A stretch of DNA of 30,384 bases, taken from NCBI GenBank assembly GCA_037132015.1, contig JBAXPW010000010.1, positions 1 through 30,384 of the forward strand, read 5' to 3'. Source of the stretch: JBAXPW01 sp037132015. GTDB lineage: Bacteria; Patescibacteriota; Microgenomatia; UBA1406; GWC2-37-13. The notes below the pieces were generated by a model, which worked only from the letters and a program-made list of their open reading frames with translations, was not told where the DNA came from and did no database searches. Shown here piece after piece: positions 24,422 to 30,384 of the stretch; position 1 is the stretch's first letter; the number at the start of each line of letters is the position of its first letter. A program made the translations under genes and the position numbers.

Positions 24422-25915
24422 ATGATACCCATAACGACTCAAGAAGAACTTGAAGAATTAAAAAAAAATAACCCAAATCTCGTACTTTGGGCAGGAGGAG
24501 CTGGAGAATTTGTATCAACGCCAACACCATTAACGTTTGATCTCATTCTTCAACCGTTTAATCATGATTATCTTTGGAAAAAAACAGCAACAATACTAAA
24601 AATGCCCTTTGAACACTCATCAGAACCATATTTTTATTCAATCAAAAATCACTCATATGTAAATATAACATCAGAATATCGTACTTTTTATGGCCCTCGA
24701 CTGAGTGGAATAACAGTATCTGATGAATACTCAAAACCACAACCACTATTAAAAATAAATATAAAAAATATTTTCAACACAACGGTACACGCATTAAAAA
24801 GTACCGTATGGCAAGCTAATCTCCTTCAACCAATTTTTATTCAAAAACTTCTCTCGGATATTCAAGATAATTTAGAACTTATTGTCTCAGAAGGAAAAAC
24901 TAAATCAAACCATGATGACATTCAACCACTTCTCTTTGAAGGATTGGCATACATCACTGCTCTTGGAATTATAGATGGTTTTTTTGAACAGTATGTTATT
25001 CAAGTTATTAAACCAAATTACATAACTAAGTGGAATGGAATTGAATCCCTTCTTCAAGAAAAAATACGAAATAAAGATGAGTATTTTCAGTCTATGAACC
25101 AATTGGGAGATGTTCACGAAAGAAAAATTACATTACGTACCTATTTAGAACGATTTGGACAACGAGCATTTGATGATTATGAATTAAGCGCACCACGATT
25201 TTCAGAGATACAATCAGAACTCAATGAAATTATCCGAACCTATTCTTCACTATCCCCACTTTCAAATCATGGATTACATACAGCAATTGACAAACAAGAT
25301 CAACATATTTTGAATACGTATGTTGAAATTAGAGCATTACGAGGAAGTATGAAGTTGCTTTTTCTTCAACTCATCGCTCATACTCGATCACTTTTAATTA
25401 CATTCGCAAAATTTAATAAAATACCTTCGGACCTTATCTTTTTTTTCCATTCTGATGAACTTCAACATCTTCAAAAGCATTTGAAAAATGCTGAGAAACG
25501 AAGATATGAATATGAAAAAAATATTCTCACCTATCTTCCACCAGTCATAGCAGGAGAGCATTATGTATTTGAAAAAGTTGTTTCTTCAATGAATCAAAAA
25601 AGTATTCAAGCTACTCCAATTTCGCAAGGAAATGTAACTGGATTTTTGAAAAAAATTTCAAAGGAACAAGCTTATAGCAACGTAGATCTTCAACATCATA
25701 TTATTATTCTTCCCGATGCATCACCCCATTTTACCCATTTGTATCCACAATCCGCAGGAATACTATTTCTTCAAGGAGGAGTTACTTCACATGGCGCAAT
25801 AATTGCACGAGAATATCACAAACCTGCAGTTAGTCTTGGAGGAAATATACTGGAATTAAGTGAACAAACATTAGTAAACCTTAATGGTACAACTGGAGAA
25901 ATCACTCTTATATAA
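24422..25915 (+). CDS. PEP-utilizer-like protein with phosphohistidine swivel domain but no ATP-grasp domain
   Basis: The 497-residue protein ends in a PEP-utilising-enzyme mobile domain: ILFLQGGVTSHGAIIAREYH with the phosphorylatable His457 in T-S-H. Its middle matches the linker of rifampin phosphotransferase/PEP synthase-like proteins: RFGQRAFDDYELSAPRFSEI (about 244) resembles their YGHR-x-ELSxPRW block, and the LRGSMKLLFLQLIAH/PSDLIFFFHSDEL stretch resembles their pre-swivel helix. The N-terminal ATP-binding domain of such enzymes is missing. The first 180 residues, starting with a TQEELEELKKNNPNLVLWAGG stretch, are unfamiliar. I use the ATG at 24422; a TTG at 24401 is possible but overlaps the neighbour start. 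The reaction is unknown; a separate nucleotide-binding partner would be needed for classical chemistry. Confidence 0.75.
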   Translation: MIPITTQEELEELKKNNPNLVLWAGGAGEFVSTPTPLTFDLILQPFNHDYLWKKTATILKMPFEHSSEPYFYSIKNHSYVNITSEYRTFYGPRLSGITVSDEYSKPQPLLKINIKNIFNTTVHALKSTVWQANLLQPIFIQKLLSDIQDNLELIVSEGKTKSNHDDIQPLLFEGLAYITALGIIDGFFEQYVIQVIKPNYITKWNGIESLLQEKIRNKDEYFQSMNQLGDVHERKITLRTYLERFGQRAFDDYELSAPRFSEIQSELNEIIRTYSSLSPLSNHGLHTAIDKQDQHILNTYVEIRALRGSMKLLFLQLIAHTRSLLITFAKFNKIPSDLIFFFHSDELQHLQKHLKNAEKRRYEYEKNILTYLPPVIAGEHYVFEKVVSSMNQKSIQATPISQGNVTGFLKKISKEQAYSNVDLQHHIIILPDASPHFTHLYPQSAGILFLQGGVTSHGAIIAREYHKPAVSLGGNILELSEQTLVNLNGTTGEITLI

Positions 25916-25917
25916 AA

Positions 25918-27018
25918 TCATCTCTCATCCTGATTTCCTGAATGAAATTTATCATGAACCTCTTTAAGTCGGACATTGGTAACGTGGGTATAAATTTGAG
26001 TAGTTGAGATATTTTTGTGTCCGAGCATCTCTTGAACTGAACGTAGGTCAGCACCATGGCTCAACAGATCAGTTGCGTATGAATGTCTCAACACGTGTGG
26101 CCCAATACGAAATAGAATTCCTGCTTGTTTACGATATTTTTCAATCATTCGTTCAATGGATCTGACGGATAATCGATGTGTTTCATCCGTAAGATTTTTT
26201 GTTTCTTTTGGTCCTGCATATCGAAGAAAGAGGGGACGATAATTATCTTTGCGATTTGAAAAATATTGTTGCAACCAATATTGTGCATGCTTAGAAATAA
26301 ACACAACTCGTGCTTTTCCACCTTTTCCAATCACGCCAAACTCTCCTGTATCAAAATTAATTTGATCACGATTGAGAGAAGCTAGTTCGGACACACGCAA
26401 CCCTGTAGAAAAAAGAACCTCAAGTAAAGCACGATCTCGCAATCCCATGATCTCTGTCGTATCAATAATTTTGAAAAGTCTTTCGAGTTCATCAGGTTGT
26501 AAAAATTTGATGGTACGATCTCTGCTTTTTCCTAGTTCAATCATCTCAGGAGCGATAACTTTGAATTTTTGTTTGAGAAGAAATCGTAGAAATGAACGAA
26601 CAGCAACAAGAAAATAATTTTGAGTTTGTCGTTTTAATACCCCTTTGAATGGATTTGTATATTCACGAGAAAGATATAATCTGAAGTTACGTACCATCTC
26701 ATCAGTAATTTGTTCTACATCCATATCAAAAACAGCAACTGAAGATGTTGCAGAGTTTGAAATTTCGAGAGATTTATTTTGAAGCGTTCCATCAATCTTA
26801 CTCAATTCATCATTCACTACGGGATCAAATATATTCTTGATTTCAACGTTTTTACTTTCGACATTTGACTTTTGACTCGATACCTGTCCATACCTCTCAG
26901 TTACCCAATCCTTAAAAAACAAAATGTAATATGAATACATTTTTACTGTTTTTTGTGAAAGATTTTTGTCAAGTTCGCAATACTCCAAAAATCGAATTGT
27001 TGCTTCTGAAATTTTCAT
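25918..27018 (-). CDS. XerC/D-like tyrosine recombinase with a low-complexity insert
   Basis: The 366-residue protein has a SAM-like N-terminal core-binding domain and a full catalytic domain with R208 (STGLRVSEL), K232/K235 (GKGGKARV), H308 and R311 (HVLRHSYATD), H334 (LGHKN) and nucleophile Y343 (TQIYTHV). This would be a chromosome-dimer resolvase or integrase. Between residues about 45 and 100, inside the N-terminal domain, is a Ser/Asn/Lys-rich insert; the first part (SSQKSNVESKNV) is encoded by DNA resembling the AAAGTC tracts outside genes (26851-26880). I start at the ATG 27018 (MKISEATIRF), since the longer frame adds a non-family leader. It ends 2 bases from the converging swivel gene. 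It uses TGA as stop. Confidence 0.88.
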   Translation of the reverse strand: MKISEATIRFLEYCELDKNLSQKTVKMYSYYILFFKDWVTERYGQVSSQKSNVESKNVEIKNIFDPVVNDELSKIDGTLQNKSLEISNSATSSVAVFDMDVEQITDEMVRNFRLYLSREYTNPFKGVLKRQTQNYFLVAVRSFLRFLLKQKFKVIAPEMIELGKSRDRTIKFLQPDELERLFKIIDTTEIMGLRDRALLEVLFSTGLRVSELASLNRDQINFDTGEFGVIGKGGKARVVFISKHAQYWLQQYFSNRKDNYRPLFLRYAGPKETKNLTDETHRLSVRSIERMIEKYRKQAGILFRIGPHVLRHSYATDLLSHGADLRSVQEMLGHKNISTTQIYTHVTNVRLKEVHDKFHSGNQDER

Positions 27019-27072
27019 GGTTACTTTAATATTAACCGACGTTGAATATAAAATGCAAGGGAGATTCAACAC

Positions 27073-27304
27073 GAATCCGGTTTTTCAACGGGATGACAAC
27101 ACATTTCCACTTTATACTTCCTTTATAACTTTACAAACTTTTTCCCGTGCAACCACCTCCTTTAGACTCCTCCACAGAGGAGAATTTCTCTTCTGACTTT
27201 CGACTTCTGACTTTAGACTTTCGACTTTATGACTTTATGACTTTATGACTTTATGAACTTTATAACTTTATGAACTCTTTTACCCTTTACCCTAATAATT
27301 GTCT
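27073..27304 (-). repeat. Gene-free repeat tract, pyrimidine-rich on the plus strand
   Basis: The region between the recombinase and the CDP-alcohol/glycosidase gene holds a TGTCATCC family hairpin (27077-27097, reverse orientation, stem near CCGGTT/AACGGG). The block 27164-27201 is shared with 21069-21106 and contains the CTCCTC-TGTG-GAGGAG hairpin. Further on are stacked units TTCGACTT, TTAGACTT and four exact GACTTTAT copies, followed by GAACTTTAT. On the minus strand these read as AAAGTC units. No gene is seen. Confidence 0.85.
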
Positions 27305-29560
27305 TTAGTCGCTTAGTATCGAGTGTGCCTGATCATAGTTGATGACCCATCCCGTTTGTCGAATGCTTTTATAAAATGGTGTGCTCAACATCTCACCTTT
27401 ACGATTATATAATTCAGGAAATCCACGATACGTTTCAATATTTTTTTTATAAGCATCAAGTTGGCGTTGCGCCTCAAAAATATATGATTGATTACTTGAA
27501 GCATTTCCAGTCAAAACAAGTGCCTTAATATACTCCGTTCCCCAAAAACTCCAGATCGCAGTACCACCATATTCTTGGAGAAACATACGAACTATTGGAA
27601 ACTGTCTACTTCCTCGATCTTCTTTTTGATAGGGGAGACCGAACGGTTTATTTAATCCACTCTTTTGAATATACGCAAAACTTTTTTCATAATACATTCG
27701 TTCTTGAATATTTGAAGGACTAAGAAATCCCGTAAAAAGAACAACAAGCCAATCTGATGAATAAAAATGTTGAGACAAACTCTCTGAAGATCGATCTTCT
27801 AAAAAATATCCTCCTTCTTCATACCAATACGTTTTCAAAATTTTCTCTTTTAAGGAAGAAAGTTCACCTTGTGATGTCTTTTTAAGACCTAACATATCTG
27901 CGAGTTCTAGTGTTCGCCAATAAATCACGTTATCATAAAATGCACTTGAGCGTTGCGTTATATCTTTCATGCCTGATATATGAATATCTTTTTTTACAAG
28001 TCCCGTTTTTGTGTCATAAACGGTGCCAATATAGTTTTCAAGAAGTTTTTGAAGACTTTTTTTATATTTTTTCAACAATGTATTTGATGCATTTTGAGTT
28101 GATAACTGTAATATTGAGTCATTCGTATAAGGATAAATTCGTTCCAACTCTTTTGATGATCCCATTGATTCAAGAGTAAATAACAAACTATACATAGAAT
28201 CTGATGGATACGCATACACTGGAATACAGGTGTAGTATTCATATCCTAACGGAACAATCGTCGTACATGGCTCACCATTTTGAGAAAAAACCTCAAGTGC
28301 AAATGCCACACTTTTTAACATACTTATCTGTCTATTTTTCCATATATCATCGCTAGATTTAACACGTGGATCAAGAGTTGGAATATAAAATGTTCCCAAA
28401 TTACGAGGATATAAAACGGAAAAGTGATCACCCGATGTGATGTAAGGACGCGAAGGATCAAATCGCTGAGTATATATATCACGGATAATCGATTCAGAAT
28501 CAGAAAACTTACTTTTTGCACTTCCTGCATACACATTAGAGATGATATGAAATCCTGCTTTAGCCCATGCTAATGCTTTAACGACTGGGTTATTTATAAC
28601 TCGAAGGTTTTGTTTTTGTTCTATATCCAACCCTGAATTTGTCGAAATTACTTCATACAACGGCGTCACAATATTCGTGTTATTAAACGGATTGGTAAGA
28701 TAAAAATAACAACCTAAAGATAAGAAGATAATAAATATAAATGAAAATGAAACTGTGATACTCGTAAGAGGAATTCTAAACTGTGCGGGTGGAAGTGGGA
28801 TACGTTCTTTGAAAGTGAGTATATTTATCATATATTTTATCTGAGATGCTGGCCAGTTTGGCAAACCATCAGAACCAAGATCTAATAACCAAATTTCTTT
28901 TTGTACCTCATATACCACAGATAACAGTCCAATTGCAGAACCTATCAGCAGTACTGGAACTAGCCATCCCATATATGTTGCACCAAATGTGATGAATAAA
29001 ATATTTATACAAACAAATAAAAGACGAATTTCCGTTGGTCCAATTCGCATATATGTTACTTTGAATTTTCCCGTTGAAGAAAAAGATAAGAATGAATTTA
29101 TGAGAAATCCGGTGAATACGATGTGAACAAAAAAGATCAGATATTTATATTCTTCTGTCACAAAAAAAGAATACCCAACAAGAACTGCAGACATGAATAT
29201 GTAATCAAGAAAGTGATCCATGTAATATCCCCATTTGACTAATCCTGTTTTTCGAATTCTTCCAACGAGACCGTCAAGATGGTCTGAAACAATATGTAAT
29301 AAAATACATATTGAAGTTCCCCATAACCAATGAATGTTGAACTTTGAAAGATAACTAAAAACAATTATCAAAAAACTCCATACAATTGTTAAAAGCAAAA
29401 TATGATAGGCTTCAAGCCATTTGGGAACTTTGTATGCAAGGGGAGAGAGGTATTTTTCCTCAAGAGGATAGATGACCGAAGCATCGCTACGAGTATATTT
29501 TTTCTGCGTTTTTTCAAGTGAATTGTTTGCATCACCATTGTGTGATGATTGATTGTTCAT
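27305..29560 (-). CDS. CDP-alcohol phosphatidyltransferase fused to a six-hairpin-glycosidase-like domain
   Basis: The 751-residue protein has two parts. Residues 50-290 form a multi-helix membrane domain with the CDP-alcohol phosphotransferase motif: D93-x2-D96-G97, R101, G111, D115 and D119 (one Ala of the textbook motif is Gly). Such enzymes move a phospho-alcohol from CDP to an acceptor, as in phospholipid synthesis. Residues about 320-751 look extracytoplasmic and resemble an (alpha/alpha)6 glycosidase-type toroid, with DNVIYWRTLELADML, EEGGYFLEDRSS, WSFWGTEYIKAL and YRGFPELYNRKGE. I do not know this fusion. It could make and trim a glycolipid head group, or the second domain could bind glycan only. 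The nearby GT2, DUF2079 and GalE genes support an envelope role. Confidence 0.75.
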   Translation of the reverse strand: MNNQSSHNGDANNSLEKTQKKYTRSDASVIYPLEEKYLSPLAYKVPKWLEAYHILLLTIVWSFLIIVFSYLSKFNIHWLWGTSICILLHIVSDHLDGLVGRIRKTGLVKWGYYMDHFLDYIFMSAVLVGYSFFVTEEYKYLIFFVHIVFTGFLINSFLSFSSTGKFKVTYMRIGPTEIRLLFVCINILFITFGATYMGWLVPVLLIGSAIGLLSVVYEVQKEIWLLDLGSDGLPNWPASQIKYMINILTFKERIPLPPAQFRIPLTSITVSFSFIFIIFLSLGCYFYLTNPFNNTNIVTPLYEVISTNSGLDIEQKQNLRVINNPVVKALAWAKAGFHIISNVYAGSAKSKFSDSESIIRDIYTQRFDPSRPYITSGDHFSVLYPRNLGTFYIPTLDPRVKSSDDIWKNRQISMLKSVAFALEVFSQNGEPCTTIVPLGYEYYTCIPVYAYPSDSMYSLLFTLESMGSSKELERIYPYTNDSILQLSTQNASNTLLKKYKKSLQKLLENYIGTVYDTKTGLVKKDIHISGMKDITQRSSAFYDNVIYWRTLELADMLGLKKTSQGELSSLKEKILKTYWYEEGGYFLEDRSSESLSQHFYSSDWLVVLFTGFLSPSNIQERMYYEKSFAYIQKSGLNKPFGLPYQKEDRGSRQFPIVRMFLQEYGGTAIWSFWGTEYIKALVLTGNASSNQSYIFEAQRQLDAYKKNIETYRGFPELYNRKGEMLSTPFYKSIRQTGWVINYDQAHSILSD

Positions 29561-29578
29561 AAATATGCCTATGGTGTC

Positions 29579-29598
29579 TGCCCGCCAAATCAGCGGGT
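29579..29598 (-). repeat. CCCGC hairpin, second copy
   Basis: CCCGC-CAAATCA-GCGGG with TG before and T after matches CCCGC-CGAATCT-GCGGG at 21298-21314. Stem bases are constant and loop bases differ. It lies between the start of the fusion gene and the tRNA-Leu unit. Confidence 0.55.
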
Positions 29599-29614
29599 GC
29601 CGGGGAGAGGACTT
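29597..29614 (-). repeat. 18-base copy of the tRNA-Leu 3' end
   Basis: These 18 bases are identical to 29736-29753, which cover the 3' acceptor and part of the T-stem of tRNA-Leu. The copies are in direct orientation, 139 bases apart. The rest of the tRNA is not repeated. It may be a tRNA fragment left by duplication or an attachment-site-like repeat. Confidence 0.6.
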
Positions 29615-29699
29615 CCTACGTCACTTCTATCTCGCCTCTGGCTCGATACCGTTCCTCAGGACAAGTGAACAGAGTTCTTCGCCTTACAGCCCGATCTCT
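29615..29699. other. GC-richer unassigned segment between the tRNA-end repeats
   Basis: About half of these 85 bases are G or C, clearly above the surroundings. There are no hydrophobic or motif-bearing frames, and the open frame crossing it on the plus strand runs through tRNA sequence and is not credible. A weak stem (TCACTT/AAGTGA on the minus strand) can be drawn. I cannot assign a function. Confidence 0.35.
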
Positions 29700-29735
29700 A
29701 AAAGTAAAATTGGATCATATCCAATTTTACTTTTT
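29700..29735 (-). terminator. Intrinsic terminator after tRNA-Leu
   Basis: A perfect 16-bp inverted repeat, AAAAGTAAAATTGGAT / ATCCAATTTTACTTTT, surrounds a 3-base loop (CAT on the plus strand). It begins two bases beyond the tRNA 3' end on the minus strand and ends with a T-run, so it should terminate the tRNA transcript and may act in both directions. Confidence 0.88.
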
Positions 29736-29736
29736 G

Positions 29737-29820
29737 TGCCGGGGAGAGGACTTGAACCTCCACAGTATTTCTACTACAGGTTCCTAAAACCTGCGTGTAT
29801 ACCAATTTCACCACCCCGGC
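29737..29820 (-). tRNA. tRNA-Leu(UAG)
   Basis: On the minus strand, the acceptor GCCGGGG pairs with CCCCGGC, with discriminator A73 as required for leucine. The anticodon stem CAGGT/ACCTG and loop TTTAGGA give anticodon UAG. A long variable arm and the T-arm GAGGTTCAAGTCCTC are present. The gene is 84 bases without an encoded CCA. Confidence 0.95.
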
Positions 29821-29828
29821 TAAGTTAG

Positions 29829-30160
29829 TCGTTGGACGTTAGTTGTTAGACTTTCGACTTTGTACTTTAGACTTTCGACTTTATAACTTTATAAACTCTT
29901 TTCCCCTTTGCCCTTTTAGACTTTCCACTTTAGACTTTCAACTTTATAACTTTACGAACTTTATAAACTCTTTTCCCCTTTGCCCTTTTACTTTTACCCT
30001 CTCTTTATAACTTTATAAACTTGATGAACTCTTTTCCCCTTTGCCCTTTTAGACTTTTGACTTCCTTTATAACTTTACAAACTTTTTCCTCAATCTTTAA
30101 TTTTTAATCTTTAGTCTTTCATCAGTATCTTATCTTTTCCCCTTTGCCTTTCGACTCTAT
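29829..30160 (-). repeat. Long gene-free repeat tract upstream of tRNA-Leu
   Basis: The plus strand is pyrimidine-rich. A 25-base block starting AACTCTTTTCCCC and ending CCCTTTTA occurs three times without change (29894-29918, 29966-29990, 30027-30051), separated by CTTTAGACTTTC-type units and AACTTTATAAAC. Block 30083-30148 matches 21185-21250 inverted. A further block starting at about 29970 matches the 21150-21205 region inverted. The order of blocks differs between tracts. No gene is seen. Confidence 0.88.
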
Positions 30161-30163
30161 AGC

Positions 30164-30384
30164 CCATGGATCCCGTTTTTCAACGGGCTCGTCAGCCCCC
30201 AAGAAATCAGGGGGATGACATGTCATGCCCTTGAAGAAGGGCATCACTAGAGCAGAGCTCTAGTGTAAACCAGACATAAATAACAATTAGAAATATAAAA
30301 GACTGGATTCACTTGATTTCAAGTGTAAACCCGCCAGAGTTTACCCTGAGGTATCTCAGGGCGGGAATGACAAGTCTAATCGGC
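30164..30384. repeat. Dense array of hairpins at the window end
   Basis: Six hairpins follow one another: CCCGTT/AACGGG (30172-30187), CCCCC/GGGGG (30196-30214), ATGCCCTT/AAGGGCAT (30225-30244), CACTAGAGC/GCTCTAGTG (30245-30265), CACTTGA/TCAAGTG (30310-30325) and CCCTGAG/CTCAGGG (30344-30361). TGACATGTCA (30216-30225) joins two TGTCAT flanks head to head. GTGTAAACC follows the fourth and the fifth. No open frame stands out. The array may continue past the window. Confidence 0.8.

Noticed and set aside
25918..27018. Alternative code with TGA read as glycine, as in Gracilibacteria
   Set aside because: The recombinase ends at TGA at the expected family length, and no gene needs a TGA read-through.
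27196..27275. Possible CRISPR array from the stacked short repeats
   Set aside because: Units are 7-9 bases with no unique spacers of constant length, repeats are degenerate, and no cas gene is in the window.
25918..29820. Integrated prophage or island bounded by the recombinase and tRNA-Leu
   Set aside because: The interval holds one envelope-type gene and repeats, with no phage or conjugation genes; the 18-base tRNA repeat lies outside the recombinase-fusion gene interval.
29553..29828. A 91-codon plus-strand frame over the tRNA-Leu region
   Set aside because: It reads through the antisense of a tRNA, a terminator stem and a repeat; no protein-like pattern is present.
29894..30051. Three identical 25-base blocks as a CRISPR array
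   Set aside because: The distances between copies differ (72 and 61 bases), the intervening DNA is itself repetitive, and there is no dyad typical of CRISPR repeats.

Overview
The window is AT-rich (by eye about one third G+C) and bacterial. It uses the standard code: TGA serves as a stop, for example at the end of the recombinase gene. Neither tRNA gene encodes its CCA end. The gene mix (an LCP-family wall ligase, many very small proteins, a 30-residue Lys/Ala-rich protein, a DUF2079 membrane protein, short GIY-YIG and HD proteins, an orphan PEP-utilizer swivel protein) suggests a member of the Patescibacteria/CPR, perhaps Microgenomates-like. That placement is inferred from style; no rRNA or ribosomal marker is present to prove it.

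Layout. 1-5.9 kb (minus strand): a MarR-type regulator with a palindromic operator over its own promoter, two membrane-fusion/biotinyl-lipoyl adaptors, a 14-TM DHA2-type drug exporter, a small FN3-like membrane protein and an LCP protein. 6.0-8.85 kb: a run of small accessory genes (LOG/TIGR00730 protein, zinc ribbon, GNAT, DUF1801, truncated HD protein, gene remnant, GIY-YIG) and tRNA-Gly(UCC). 8.9-9.1 kb (plus strand): a 30-residue basic protein with its own promoter-like sequence and a perfect terminator.

9.1-18.3 kb (minus strand) is the centrepiece: a compact operon for lysine synthesis through alpha-aminoadipate on the LysW carrier protein. In transcription order it holds lysW, lysX, lysY, homocitrate synthase, homoaconitase large and small subunits, homoisocitrate dehydrogenase, lysZ, lysJ and a class II glutamine-amidotransferase-like Ntn hydrolase. 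No LysK (M20 peptidase) or LysN is seen in the window. The Ntn hydrolase sits where a releasing enzyme could be expected, and its family includes enzymes that hydrolyse gamma-glutamyl amides, which is the bond that must be cut to free lysine from LysW. A divergent gene (18.4-19.1 kb) encodes a helical/HTH-like N-terminus plus a C-terminal ACT domain and is a candidate amino-acid-sensing regulator of the operon.

19.1-29.6 kb is an envelope and polysaccharide region: GalE-like epimerase, DPM1/GtrB-like glycosyltransferase, DUF2079 membrane protein, an exported unknown, a small membrane protein, an orphan phosphohistidine-swivel protein, a tyrosine recombinase with a low-complexity insert, and a CDP-alcohol phosphatidyltransferase fused to a six-hairpin-glycosidase-like domain. 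tRNA-Leu(UAG) with its terminator follows.

Two kinds of non-coding repeat run through the window. One is a family of hairpins with a conserved TGTCATYC flank but a different, always self-complementary, stem in each copy. The other is a set of strand-biased tracts built from AAAGTC-like units (21.0-21.3, 27.1-27.3 and 29.8-30.15 kb) that share shuffled near-identical blocks. A short stretch of the second type appears inside the recombinase coding sequence. The last 220 bases are a dense array of hairpins.
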